The notes below the pieces were generated by a model. That model was not told the DNA's origin and did no database searches. It worked only from the letters and a program-made list of their open reading frames with translations. Of a stretch of 64,000 bases of DNA, positions 54,706 through 63,405 are shown piece after piece. Position 1 is the stretch's first letter; each line of letters starts with the position of its first letter. The stretch is from Pseudarthrobacter sp. GA104 (GTDB lineage: Bacteria; Actinomycetota; Actinomycetes; Actinomycetales; Micrococcaceae): NCBI RefSeq assembly GCF_009741265.1, contig NZ_WOWL01000001.1, forward strand, positions 62,001 to 126,000, given 5' to 3'. The position numbers and the translations under genes are program-made.

Positions 54706-56325
54706 TTACCGCCAGCCGAAGCGGCGGTTGCCAGGGGTGATGCAACCTCTGTCAGCATGGATGCCCTCGTTGTCGTCCTCGAACTCTCCTCCGCAGTCTG
54801 TGCACTCAAAGCGGAATCCGTTAGGGCTGACGCGGTACCGGGGGTTTGCTCGGAGCTGCTCCATTCGTTCGGCATGGGCCTTCTTGGCGGCCAAGCGATA
54901 AGGCAGTTCCTCGTTCCCCGATTCGGTCATCCAGTACGGCTTGCGGCGTGGGCCGATGAATCTCCAGTCGCTCTCTTCGACCTGCACGGGCAGCCGTCCC
55001 GGTCGTGGCTTCTCTGAAGAGTCACGTCGTTGAGTGGGCGGCTCCCGGTTCAGCACATCGCGGGCCCCAACGGAGGCAGCGCTTGCTTCTGCGATAAGCG
55101 TCCACTTCTCTGGAGGTAGCGCGGACACCCACCGGCCCTGAACGACCTGCTTGCATTCGGGGCACACGAATGTCCGTCGCATAGGCTGGCCCCTCACCTG
55201 ATAGACCTTCGCCTTAGCTAAGCTGCTCCCGGCCGCAGCGAACCATGCATCGACGTGAGCACGGCCATTGTCGAAGTTCTCGCTCGGAGGGCGCCACATG
55301 GTGTCCGCGGGCGTCCGTGGGGTCGTTGGTTTCGTCGACCGCCAGATGATCATGGGATGGCCTCCCTCCATGCACAGGACTTCACTGGCCCAGACGCACT
55401 TGGGAGCGATAATCGGGCGCGCATCTGTGGCGGCCGGCGCTGTGGCGGACGCGACGAACCTGGCTTCTACTTCCGCTGCCTTTAGCGCTGCTTTCTCCTC
55501 CGCCAGGCGCCGCAATTCTGCCGTTTCCTCTTCCCGCGCCAGTTTCTCCGCTGCCTTTAGCGCCGCTTTCTCCTCCGCCAGGCGCCGCAACTCTGCAGCC
55601 TCCTCTTCCCGCTTCAGTTTCGCCGCCGCCGCTGCGGCCTTCATTCGCTCCAGTTTGGCGATCTCATCTAGCTGATGCTTTGGCGTTCCGTGCGGCCAAT
55701 AAAAGGTCGGCTGCAAGACCGCGTCCACTGCAGCCCCAACACGGTCTCTTTTGCCGAACAACGGCTGGTAGGAGGCGAGGTCCATCAGCGCCCCCGGTGC
55801 CTCGGGCAAGTCGCTGGACTTGCCGAAGCCCGTAACGACCATCGGCAGCCGAACCCGGAACCAATGGAGGTCGTCAGGGACGACCCACACCGCCCCGATG
55901 CGATCGTCTGCGTAACGCTGGGACCGGCGAATGTACTCATCTTCGCTCTGCGGTGACAGCTGTACCTCGAACGCGAGTCGTTTGCCGCTGGCATGAGTAG
56001 CCAAGACGTCGGCAATCCAAATCCGGTCTGGGTGCGGGTGCTCCACCTCAGCACGCCACTCTGGCATCGCGTTGATTCTGTCTTTCAGCGCCTGCTTCAT
56101 CGCCAGGTGTTGAGCTGACTCAGACTTGTGCTGGATGGGGCACTCAATGTCTGGGTAGTGCTTGAAAAACTGTCTGCCTCGTCGTGTTACCCGGCTGGCA
56201 CGTAGGCCGCACTCAATCAGCGTCAGGCTTGGGTAGTCAGGGTGATTCGCCAAGGCCCGCCACGGTTCGTGCACCATTTGTGTGGCATCGACGCGTTCAC
56301 CCTTCAGGTACGCCACTAATTGCAC
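54706..56325 (-). CDS. CoiA-like restriction-fold nuclease with coiled-coil repeats
   Basis: 539 residues. Residues about 60-160 match the CoiA-like nuclease domain: an HxDRIWIADVL segment, then LAFEVQLSPQSEDEY, the D...ExQ site of the PD-(D/E)xK fold. A coiled coil follows, with two near-identical units (AEEKAALKAAE and flanks) encoded by a tandem DNA repeat at about 55475-55640. The C-terminal third carries two zinc-ribbon-like pairs, CPECKQVV and CTDCGGEF, with paired cysteines around them. CoiA-type proteins act in competence or mobile-element functions. A defence or DNA-processing role is inferred. Confidence 0.8.
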   Translation of the reverse strand: MQLVAYLKGERVDATQMVHEPWRALANHPDYPSLTLIECGLRASRVTRRGRQFFKHYPDIECPIQHKSESAQHLAMKQALKDRINAMPEWRAEVEHPHPDRIWIADVLATHASGKRLAFEVQLSPQSEDEYIRRSQRYADDRIGAVWVVPDDLHWFRVRLPMVVTGFGKSSDLPEAPGALMDLASYQPLFGKRDRVGAAVDAVLQPTFYWPHGTPKHQLDEIAKLERMKAAAAAAKLKREEEAAELRRLAEEKAALKAAEKLAREEETAELRRLAEEKAALKAAEVEARFVASATAPAATDARPIIAPKCVWASEVLCMEGGHPMIIWRSTKPTTPRTPADTMWRPPSENFDNGRAHVDAWFAAAGSSLAKAKVYQVRGQPMRRTFVCPECKQVVQGRWVSALPPEKWTLIAEASAASVGARDVLNREPPTQRRDSSEKPRPGRLPVQVEESDWRFIGPRRKPYWMTESGNEELPYRLAAKKAHAERMEQLRANPRYRVSPNGFRFECTDCGGEFEDDNEGIHADRGCITPGNRRFGWR

Positions 56326-56816
56326 AGAAGCTCCCCCATTTCTGCTGCTGATATCTAGGGATCAATGTATAGCCCCCGGCGTCGCCAGCAGCAGAGGAAC
56401 TAATAAGCGCGTACCAGGCGCACTGCACGGCGGTTCGATGGTTAATGCAGGAGCACGAGCAAGGCCAGCCGGAGGTGAGGAGGGGCGTTGGCGAGCAAGG
56501 GAAGAAAATTCGTGCCGGTTCCTTCGTTAGTTGGTGACCCCGGGGTTCCGGAGCCGATGCAGGAACCTTCGCTGGGTTTCGCAGACCTATGGGGACACGT
56601 TGCGTTCGTAGTCCTCCGCTTCCGGCCTCGCCAACCCCATAGGCGATCTCAACAAGCGATCCTTTATAGAGATGGGAGATCCGGGCTCGATGTAAACTTT
56701 CTCCGCCCCGTCTTAGAGGGGTTTCAAGCGGGGCGGGTCGTCTCAACATGAGCTCAGGCTGCCACACGCTAGCGGACCGGCTTACGGCCTTCTTTACAAA
56801 GGGTCCAGGTTTCCGG
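56326..56816. other. Gap between two minus-strand genes
   Basis: About 490 bases with no credible gene. It must hold the promoter of the CoiA-like gene, whose start is at its left edge. Nothing else is recognised. Confidence 0.4.
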
Positions 56817-58217
56817 TTACGTGACGCCGATCTTGTGTTCTACGTACTTTTGCAGGATGTTGAGGCCTACGCCGAGCCCGCGGTTACCGAGGTCCGCCAG
56901 GAAGCGCTTGAGGCGACCGCGCGCCGCGACACGTTCGGCCCCTCGCGCACCGCCGTCCTCAAGCTCATGAACCGCCGTTTCCAGCTGAGCGCGCTCGTGG
57001 CCGCCAAAAGTCGCTATGAGTTCTAGCAACTGTTTCGCTTCAGCTCCCAGGTTGACGGTTCCCGCGATGTTCTGGACCACCGAACCCGTAACCTCGTTGA
57101 TGAACTGCGGATTGAAATTATTGACTGTTAACGAATGACTTGGGTTCATCCTCGGCCCCTCGATAATCCCGATAGCCGCGGGAGGCGGAAGCATCTCGTC
57201 CAAAACAGCCTCTACATTCCTACTCGTCAACCCGTCGACCTCAAGGACGATGTTCTCGAGTTCGTGCTTCAAGCTCAGCATCCGCTCCTCCCTTCGTTGC
57301 TTAAGGTCGAGGCTGAGACGGCGTGCCCTGGTCGCATACCGCGACACAATAATTGCTGCCGCGTCCTCCGCTACACCGTTCGCTATCAGTTGGGCGGCAG
57401 CGGCCGCTGGCGTGGCCACGCAGTCACCGAGGAAGGAGGAGAAATCCTCGAAGTAGCGGCTCAATCCACCCTCAGGCTGGCCGTCCCCGCTGAAGAATTC
57501 GAACACCTGACCGGCGGCAGTGCTGTAGCCCTCCTGACGAACGCGGCTGTGGCCCGTCTGGCCAAGCCACTCGCGGAACAGGCCGAGGAGAGCGTCCGCC
57601 TCTTGCGCGTAGAGACGACCGCTGGGGACGTAGAAGCGGAAGAGCAGGTGCCGCTCATTGTCCTCCAAGAACCCGCTCGCAATGATCGAACGTTCCACGT
57701 TCGTGCGGTACGGAAAAACGTTGAGTTGACGATCCCTTAGCATGGCGTTCACGCGCTCCCGAGTGGCGTCGGAAATCGCTCTGAAGGGGTCCTCCCATTC
57801 CTCCCTCATAGATTCGAAGAGGGCGCGATCCTCATCGCTAAGCCCGAGAGGAAAGACATTCTCCCTCGAACGCTCATCTGCCGGGACATCGTGGGCCGCG
57901 CGCTGCTCGTCGGTGAGGAATACTGCCTCATGGACGAGAACCGCGTGAGAACGGTCGGCGAGAGCATCCAGCAGGGCCCTAGACGCTTCTTCATACTCGG
58001 GTCGGCACATTGCCTCGTAGTCGTTGCGTCTCAGAACGACAAGCACACCACGACAGTGCGGCGAGGTAATCATGGTGACGATCCTGGCCCAATTTTCAGG
58101 CTTCGAACTAAGCAGCTTCTTATGATACGTGGCACCGCTTGACCTCAGTTTCGTTGTGGCCGATTCGCTGTCAACGTCTCCAATGAAAAGAAAGTAGTCA
58201 GGCTCATCCGTGGTCAT
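56817..58217 (-). CDS. Unrecognised 466-residue protein, possible effector
   Basis: No known family is clear. The N-terminal 110 residues (YFLFIGDVDS, ARIVTMITSPHCRGVLVVL, then SHAVLVHEAVFLT) alternate strands and helices like a TIR or other Rossmann-type effector, but no catalytic signature can be confirmed. A helical middle follows, with a coiled coil around LKQRREERMLSLKHELENI. Near residue 365 comes SLTVNNFNPQFINEVTG and GTVNLGAEAKQLLELI, recalling repeat-like linkers before helical C-termini of some conflict-system proteins. It is a single gene on the minus strand between the CoiA-like and glycosylase genes. Confidence 0.7.
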   Translation of the reverse strand: MTTDEPDYFLFIGDVDSESATTKLRSSGATYHKKLLSSKPENWARIVTMITSPHCRGVLVVLRRNDYEAMCRPEYEEASRALLDALADRSHAVLVHEAVFLTDEQRAAHDVPADERSRENVFPLGLSDEDRALFESMREEWEDPFRAISDATRERVNAMLRDRQLNVFPYRTNVERSIIASGFLEDNERHLLFRFYVPSGRLYAQEADALLGLFREWLGQTGHSRVRQEGYSTAAGQVFEFFSGDGQPEGGLSRYFEDFSSFLGDCVATPAAAAAQLIANGVAEDAAAIIVSRYATRARRLSLDLKQRREERMLSLKHELENIVLEVDGLTSRNVEAVLDEMLPPPAAIGIIEGPRMNPSHSLTVNNFNPQFINEVTGSVVQNIAGTVNLGAEAKQLLELIATFGGHERAQLETAVHELEDGGARGAERVAARGRLKRFLADLGNRGLGVGLNILQKYVEHKIGVT

Positions 58218-58487
58218 CCACTATTTCTACAGGCTTCGCGCAATGGGGCGAAGCTGTCGACCCCGATGGGCCTTCGGGAACGATCGTTCGCAAGATCATC
58301 ACTCGGTGTCCCCTCCTGCCCCGGCATCCAAGGATTCGCGGTGTAACGCCTGCCGTGTACGCGCCAAAGCAACGGCTGGCTCCATGCCTGAAACACCGCG
58401 TGCAAAGATCAACGCTTCAGGAGGACGGACCCGCCCGGGAGGCCGCCATGGGGCTCCGCTCGCACCGACGCCGTTTCAAACGTCGGC

Positions 58488-59000
58488 CTACTCCCCCAAT
58501 TTGTCGCTGCGTCGCCCCAGATGCAGGGCTAACCGCGCCCACCAATCGAGCCGGCCCCCGCCCCTGTTCGCACCGGAACTGCTGGGCAGCACGAACACTT
58601 CGCTACCAGCGATTCTCCAGTCCTGAAGGCCCATCTCGACACGCTGACCGGGATCGGCGTGCTCGACGTAATCCTCGGCAACACCCTTGCCGTTGAAGGC
58701 CACACACTGAGGCCGGAACTCGCGCACCAGTGCCTCCAACCGCGCGTGGCCGGAGCCAAGTTCGTCGGACTTGTGCAGGTCGGTCAAACCGATCCCCAAT
58801 CGCGGAAGGTCTTCATCATCCTGCCAGGTCAACGCCTCGGAGGTCAGCCCGGAGTCGTAGAGAAGGCCCCAGAACGCATTGCCGCCGTCCGCGTAGTAGT
58901 GGCCTTTTTGGAGGCTCTTGCCGCCTGGCTTTGGCTTATCCCCACTGATGAGCACCTGCATTCCTGCAGCAATCCGGTCCGGCAGACCCGCTCTATCCAT
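58488..59000 (-). CDS. Mismatch-specific uracil-DNA glycosylase (MUG/TDG family)
   Basis: 170 residues from the ATG at 59000, which follows AGGAGACGGGG. The family pattern is visible: LISGDKPKP, GGNAFWGLLYDSGLT, then GIGLTDLHK and FVLPSSSGANRG, matching the VLPSTS-type substrate loop. These enzymes remove uracil or thymine from G mispairs. The usual first motif GINP is replaced by SGDKP, a variant of the family. Its location in the island may relate to phage or mobile DNA, or it may be a housekeeping gene. Confidence 0.8.
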   Translation of the reverse strand: MDRAGLPDRIAAGMQVLISGDKPKPGGKSLQKGHYYADGGNAFWGLLYDSGLTSEALTWQDDEDLPRLGIGLTDLHKSDELGSGHARLEALVREFRPQCVAFNGKGVAEDYVEHADPGQRVEMGLQDWRIAGSEVFVLPSSSGANRGGGRLDWWARLALHLGRRSDKLGE

Positions 59001-59348
59001 TCCCCGTCTCCTTCGCCTAGGCGCCTCATGGTATCGGGCTTCCAACGTTTCCGGGCGTACTGAGGCTTAGCGTTGGACACTGCACTTTTTCAGAAACAAT
59101 CAACCGGACCGCGCTCACAGCGGCCTAAGACCCCGAGTCAACAAAAGCCGGGGCAGTCCCGACCGCCCCGAGCAGCAGGCGCTGGGCTGGATCTTTGGCC
59201 GGATCAGCGACTAAGCGGCTTTGTCTTTCAATGAACGATCCGCTCAGGGGCTTCCAGCCCAAGCAGAGCTAACGAGCCCACGCTTACGCTTTGACCCCCT
59301 CAGATCAAACGTATCGACGACTCGCAGAATGCGCGCCGAAACATCGCG
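59001..59348. other. Gap holding an IS end fragment
   Basis: Apart from the IS3 remnant at 59093-59160 nothing is recognised. The plus-strand frame starting at 59349 has coding-like sequence upstream of its first ATG back to a stop near 59294, so that gene may have lost its own start here. Confidence 0.35.
59093..59160 (+). mobile_element. 68-bp end fragment of the IS3-family element
   Basis: It matches the right-hand coding end and terminal repeat of the intact element at 47097 in opposite orientation: the last transposase codons (INRTALTAA then stop) followed by the terminal repeat ending GGGGCAGTCCC. The rest of the element is missing, so this is a deletion scar. Confidence 0.8.
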
Positions 59349-59783
59349 ATGTATGCGGCAGTCGCCGCCTCGACCGAGATTATGCACGCCTACGACCAGG
59401 ACGGCGAAGGACGGACGCGGCTCTGGATCCAGCATGGCGCCTCCGGTCTGCGGGCACTGTTCGTCCTGCATGGGGACGGATTCGGCAGCGTCGAATCCAA
59501 GAGCACTAAGCTCGGATCCATTGACCCCGCTAAGCCGGAAACGCTGGACGCTTGGAGGCGGGTCACAGGCCTCGGAATCGGACGGCGCATCTACGAAGAG
59601 GCACACCGGCTCGAGCCGGACGTCCGCTGGGGCGCCGCGAGGGCCACCATGACTGCTGCCACTCTTACCCACGCCACGATGACCCTGATGCTCTTGTTCG
59701 CCTTCGACGCTCCGCGGTTCCAGCAGGGACGGAGTTCTAAGCGACGCTGTTTTACCAGAGAAGCAATATTACGGACACGGTGA
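59349..59783 (+). CDS. Hypothetical protein, possibly 5'-truncated
   Basis: 144 residues from the first ATG. Coding-like sequence continues upstream of it, so the real N-terminus may be lost beside the IS fragment. The segment GRRIYEEAHRLEPDVRW looks conserved; the tail after TLMLLFAFD looks poorly coding. The family is not recognised. It ends where the next gene begins. Confidence 0.4.
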   Translation: MYAAVAASTEIMHAYDQDGEGRTRLWIQHGASGLRALFVLHGDGFGSVESKSTKLGSIDPAKPETLDAWRRVTGLGIGRRIYEEAHRLEPDVRWGAARATMTAATLTHATMTLMLLFAFDAPRFQQGRSSKRRCFTREAILRTR

Positions 59784-59804
59784 GTGGATGGCAGAATCTA
59801 CGGC

Positions 59805-60770
59805 ATGGCCACCGAAGAAACCGCAGTTCATAGCGAGGCCTGGGAACAGTTCGGGGCTTGGCTCGCCGACGTACAGAATTTGTCCCAGGACACCCACGCG
59901 TACCCCCTTGCGCCGGAATCTCTCCTTGCCGGAGATGAGCTTGACATCCCGAAGGGGCCAGGTCCGGCAGCAGTGGTCCGAACACTCCTGGATGCGTCGG
60001 TCGACAACCTGGGAGCGGCTTTCAGTCTCGCGCAGGCTGGTCGCCTCAGCCCTGTCGGGATCCCTACCCTGGTGCGCGGCACAATCGAGCTTTCCGGTCT
60101 TGGAATGTGGGTGCTGACTGGAACCGAGCGCGCAGGAAGACAGGAGCGGGCGCTTAGGGTAGGACACGATTCGCTCATAAATGCGTACAAGTTCTTCAAG
60201 GAGCGCTCAGAGCTTCCGGGTTTTTCAACTGAGAACAAGAAGGCAGCGGCTGCATCGGCGGCTGAACATAAAGACTCAGCGGCAGCCCTCGGCGAGGCGG
60301 CTGCCAAGGCGGGCCTCAAGAGGACGCGGGTAACAGCAAAACTGAACCGCACAGAGGCCCTCCAGGAGGTTGACAAAGCCCGGGGTTCGGATTTCTTCTC
60401 ACTCTGGCAGCTGTGTTCGGGCTTCGCCCACGGATTGGCGTGGGCGCCATCCCTGTTCCACCTCCCAGTCGGCACGCACACAATGGAGGGCGGTGGAATC
60501 ATTACTGCCAGCACTTTCCACGAGGAACGTGCACTGATGATGTTCCTCTGGGGAAAGCACGCGATCGAGGAACTGAGAGGCACCTTCGCTGCCGGTCGAA
60601 GTGCGACCGGCGGTCCGGAAACGACCCTCGTCTCCATGCCCAGGGAGAAGATGGAGGTGGAGGCGCGCGCCAAAGGCATCCAGATTAATTATCAATTCAC
60701 ATTCCCTCCGCCTCGCCAACCTGAAAGCAGCACTTTCTACATGGCTCAGCCGAATAATCCCAAGGGTTAG
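59805..60770 (+). CDS. Conserved hypothetical protein, helical
   Basis: 321 residues from ATG 59805 (GTG 59784 is an alternative). The pattern is all-alpha: a region around SLAQAGRLSPVGIPTLVRG, then HDSLINAYKFFKERSELPG, a charged coil, and LWQLCSGFAHGLAW. The short motif C-S-G-x-x-H-G is typical of actinobacterial hypotheticals that may be HEPN-related, but I cannot confirm it. It is unrelated to its neighbours and lies in the island between copies 3 and 5. Confidence 0.65.
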   Translation: MATEETAVHSEAWEQFGAWLADVQNLSQDTHAYPLAPESLLAGDELDIPKGPGPAAVVRTLLDASVDNLGAAFSLAQAGRLSPVGIPTLVRGTIELSGLGMWVLTGTERAGRQERALRVGHDSLINAYKFFKERSELPGFSTENKKAAAASAAEHKDSAAALGEAAAKAGLKRTRVTAKLNRTEALQEVDKARGSDFFSLWQLCSGFAHGLAWAPSLFHLPVGTHTMEGGGIITASTFHEERALMMFLWGKHAIEELRGTFAAGRSATGGPETTLVSMPREKMEVEARAKGIQINYQFTFPPPRQPESSTFYMAQPNNPKG

Positions 60771-60829
60771 ATCAGGGCCGAGGACCAACAACGGCCGGTC
60801 ATCCTCGGTGAGCACGTGGCCTGCCGTTG

Positions 60830-61113
60830 CTATTCCTCGTCCTTGAAGACCTTGCGCCCTGACGTATAGCGCCAGATAACGTGATCCAAACGACTAGCGG
60901 GGACGGGGTAAAGCTTCGCCACCTCCTTGATCAGATCGCCGGTCTGCCTCGACGTGAGTTTCCTCGTAACGCCGCCGTGTTCCTTGACGAATCGGGTGAT
61001 CATTCGGTCGGGCTTCACCGATCTTCACGTGCGGAACTTTCCCACCGTTCCTTAGCAGCCCTTGCAGCGGGAGCGAGAGGCAAGACGCAGTGCTTGTTCA
61101 CCGTTCTTGCCAT
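60830..61113 (-). pseudogene. Small gene split into two overlapping frames
   Basis: On the minus strand an ATG at 61113 starts MARTVNKHCVLPLAPAAR, which ends in TGA overlapping a GTG at 61018. A second frame then continues with KPDRMITRFVKEHGG to a stop at 60830. Joined they would give a protein of about 94 residues ending in LDHVIWRYTSGRKVFKDEE. Either this is one gene with a single frameshift or two coupled small genes. The end resembles the tail of some OGG-fold glycosylases, weakly. Confidence 0.45.
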
Positions 61114-61139
61114 AGAGCTGTGGCCCAGCTCAATCGTTA

Positions 61140-61601
61140 TCACTCCCAGACAGCCACTGTTTCCGCCGCTTCGGCGCCGGCGCGATTGGTACTTTCGAAT
61201 GGGTCACCCTTCGAAACAATGCTTTCCTCGGGAGTGATGGGGCGAGCCGCATTGGGGTCAATTCGCAGACGTTCGACGCGTTCGACGTACTTTGGAGCAG
61301 CCAGCGTCTTGGCAATACTTTCCAAGCCGGTCCGATTCTCTCCACCTACGTTGATAGTCTTCGTCCTGAAGGTCGTGGCGAGCGTGATTTTATCTGCTAC
61401 CTGGGTGGCCACAACCACCACTTTGACCCTCTTCAGCCCTCCTAGGTACTCGCCGGTTTCGGGATCTTCGACCTTGAAACCTTTTGGGTCCAGGATCTTG
61501 AAGTACATACCTTCACGAACTCCGTGGGAAGCCCCTCTATTCAGGATCAATTCGCGGTCGCTGATGATCTCTGCCACTTGGCCTTTAACGACTTCATCCA
61601 T
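61140..61601 (-). CDS. Small protein with FlgT C-terminal-like domain
   Basis: 153 residues. The first 80 (KGQVAEIISDRELILNRG, then GVREGMYFKILDP, DPETGEYLGGLKRVKV) follow the beta-rich plan of the FlgT C-terminal domain, also called SpsD-like in small stand-alone proteins. Its start overlaps the end of the membrane protein gene by eight bases. No flagellar genes are nearby, so the name describes the fold only. It probably works with the coupled membrane protein. Confidence 0.65.
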   Translation of the reverse strand: MDEVVKGQVAEIISDRELILNRGASHGVREGMYFKILDPKGFKVEDPETGEYLGGLKRVKVVVVATQVADKITLATTFRTKTINVGGENRTGLESIAKTLAAPKYVERVERLRIDPNAARPITPEESIVSKGDPFESTNRAGAEAAETVAVWE

Positions 61602-62103
61602 TTTGTTCCTCCTTAGTCAGTTCCAAGAATCTCCTTTTCCCCGCGTCGCGCTTAGTAGTAACTGCAACGACCACGCCCGGGGAAATTTCGTTCCAATCGC
61701 TGACGGATCTCTCCATCATCTCGATCTGCCTCAGCAAGGCGTTCTGAGCTTCGACCAAGCGAAGGGCCGTCATCGGCTCTACTTCCTCCACCACGTCAGT
61801 GACTGTCTCCTGAACGCTCTTGATTTCGCGGGCCATGTCCATCATGCGCTCGACGGCAGCCGTTGCAGTGGGCTCATGATCGACGGGCTTCGGTGCGGGG
61901 GCGAAAAGGATTCCAATAACTCCACCCAGAACGACTAGGAGCCCAGTTTTCAGTCCATCCTCGTTCTGCCCGGCCGAAGAGAGTGTCCAGATGAGAACGG
62001 CGCCCGAAACGGCAATCCCACCCCAAAATTTTCTGCCAAAATAGATCACCGAGTTTCTGAACTGAATTCCAGATCGGTTCTTTTGGCCCGGTTCTCTCCC
62101 CAC
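61594..62103 (-). CDS. Membrane protein, partner of the FlgT-C-like protein
   Basis: 169 residues. Two hydrophobic segments (WGGIAVSGAVLIWTLSSAG and LLVVLGGVIGILFAP at about 28-66) are followed by a helical cytoplasmic part (ERMMDMAREIKSVQETV). The next gene starts eight bases before its stop, so the two are co-translated. No family is recognised. The pair could form a small membrane sensor or stress system. Confidence 0.65.
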   Translation of the reverse strand: MGREPGQKNRSGIQFRNSVIYFGRKFWGGIAVSGAVLIWTLSSAGQNEDGLKTGLLVVLGGVIGILFAPAPKPVDHEPTATAAVERMMDMAREIKSVQETVTDVVEEVEPMTALRLVEAQNALLRQIEMMERSVSDWNEISPGVVVAVTTKRDAGKRRFLELTKEEQNG

Positions 62104-62825
62104 TCGCCCATGATCTCACGCGTCCGAGGGATTCCAGGCCCGCGCTCGGATCAGGCTGGTGCATGTCGAGGGCCATATCGCGTTTCTGGGCTGACTCCAA
62201 CTATGGCCGCGCCAAGAACGGCCGCAATTTCAGACTCGTCACGTCCCGATGTGTGATCTGAGTCAAGCGATCCCATGCACCGGAGTGGCGTGGCGGCTGT
62301 AGTCATGGGCAGCTGGCTGTGGGCCCAGAGTCCCCAACCTACTAGCAAGAGCGGTTGCGGAAATCACCGTTCTAGTCATGAAACAGCCGGAGCGGAACCT
62401 GACATTCCCTGGTGAAGGGCCTTTACCTATCACCTGAAATGTTCGTGCAGCGCCCCTGGTTTTGGGTGCCAGGAGGATCACCAACACGGCATCCATCCCA
62501 AATCGGCCGAGTCCTCGTGTTCGCCTTGCGTCTACATTCCGTCACCACCGAAACGACGTTGGCGGCAGCTCCCTAAAGCAACCCGTGGGCCGCGAAGCTG
62601 GCGCGATGTTCCTCACGGAGGACCGCCTCGGGTTGCAGGTGGCGAAGTCGTCCCGCGGATTTCTTCCCTAATAGCGTCAATCGGCTTCGGACGACGGAAC
62701 GTGACGAGCTTCGCAGGAGTCGCAATCGCAGCATCTTGTCTTCGTAGAAGAACGGCTCGGGCCGCCGCTTTCCCGTCAGCAGGACGTACTGCACTGCGAA
62801 GCAAGTGCACAATTAGCTACAACAA
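62104..62825. other. Non-coding stretch before repeat copy 5
   Basis: About 720 bases with no credible gene. Minus-strand frames at 62573-62812 are short and resemble nothing recognised; they may be decayed. It probably carries the promoter of the membrane protein gene. Confidence 0.35.
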
Positions 62826-63012
62826 GTCAAGATTTGTCAACAGCAAGAAGACAAAAAGCCCCTGACCTGCGGAAACACTGTGCCCGAGGTGGGACTCGAA
62901 CTACATTCCAGCCCTTGAAAACACTGGGAACTCCCGGAAACATGCGGAATCCGAGGCAGTCCGACCGACCTACTACCCAGTCCGAAGCCCAAAGTGTGGA
63001 CAATGTCCACAC
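62826..63012 (+). repeat. Dispersed repeat, short copy 5
   Basis: About 187 bases: GTCAAGATTTGTCAACAG at the left, GCCCGAGGTGGGACTCGAA at 62882, and the palindrome GTGTGGACAATGTCCACAC at 62994-63012. It matches short copy 4 in plan and length. Its right end stops 24 bases before the Doc toxin gene. Confidence 0.8.
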
Positions 63013-63036
63013 CCCCTTCCGGGGGCGCTGGAGGGA

Positions 63037-63405
63037 CTATCGGGGCACCAGATGCCTGGAAATCTCGGCGGCAGCGTTCGGCAGGTCGATAGCGCCCGCG
63101 GCGACTCCGACGACGAGGTCGAAGCCTTCATCCGTGGTGAAGTCATGCCGGTGACCGTTGATCCACAGCAGCAGCACCATGAGCGTCCAAGCCGTCCGTT
63201 TGTTGCCGTCAATGAGTGGATGGAACCGGGCGACCGACTCCAACAAGGCTGCCGCCTTCACCGCGAGCTCCGGATAGGCTTCCGCGCCCAGGACAGTCGT
63301 AGCCGGCCTGACCAATGCTGAGGCCAACAACCCGACATCACGGATATGGAAGCCGTACCGATCAACTACCTGAAGGGCATCCTCAATGTCCAGGTACGCT
63401 GTCAC
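63037..63405 (-). CDS. doc: Doc-type Fic-domain toxin
   Basis: 122 residues. HPLIDGNKRTAW at about 62-73 is the Fic motif; Doc toxins use it to phosphorylate elongation factor Tu. The GTG start overlaps the antitoxin stop, the standard phd-doc layout. It stabilises plasmids or islands by post-segregational killing. It lies at the end of the island bounded by repeat copy 5. Confidence 0.9.
   Translation of the reverse strand: MTAYLDIEDALQVVDRYGFHIRDVGLLASALVRPATTVLGAEAYPELAVKAAALLESVARFHPLIDGNKRTAWTLMVLLLWINGHRHDFTTDEGFDLVVGVAAGAIDLPNAAAEISRHLVPR

Noticed and set aside
55475..55640. The tandem DNA repeat as a mobile element or regulatory repeat
   Set aside because: It is in frame inside the CoiA-like gene and encodes the repeated coiled-coil unit, so coding repeat slippage explains it.
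56297..56767. 156-residue minus-strand frame between the CoiA-like and 466-residue genes
   Set aside because: It overlaps the start of the CoiA-like gene, has low-complexity composition, and no ribosome site or family resemblance.
61140..61601. Flagellar gene call for the FlgT-C-like protein
   Set aside because: No flagellar genes occur in the window and only the beta-rich domain plan is shared.
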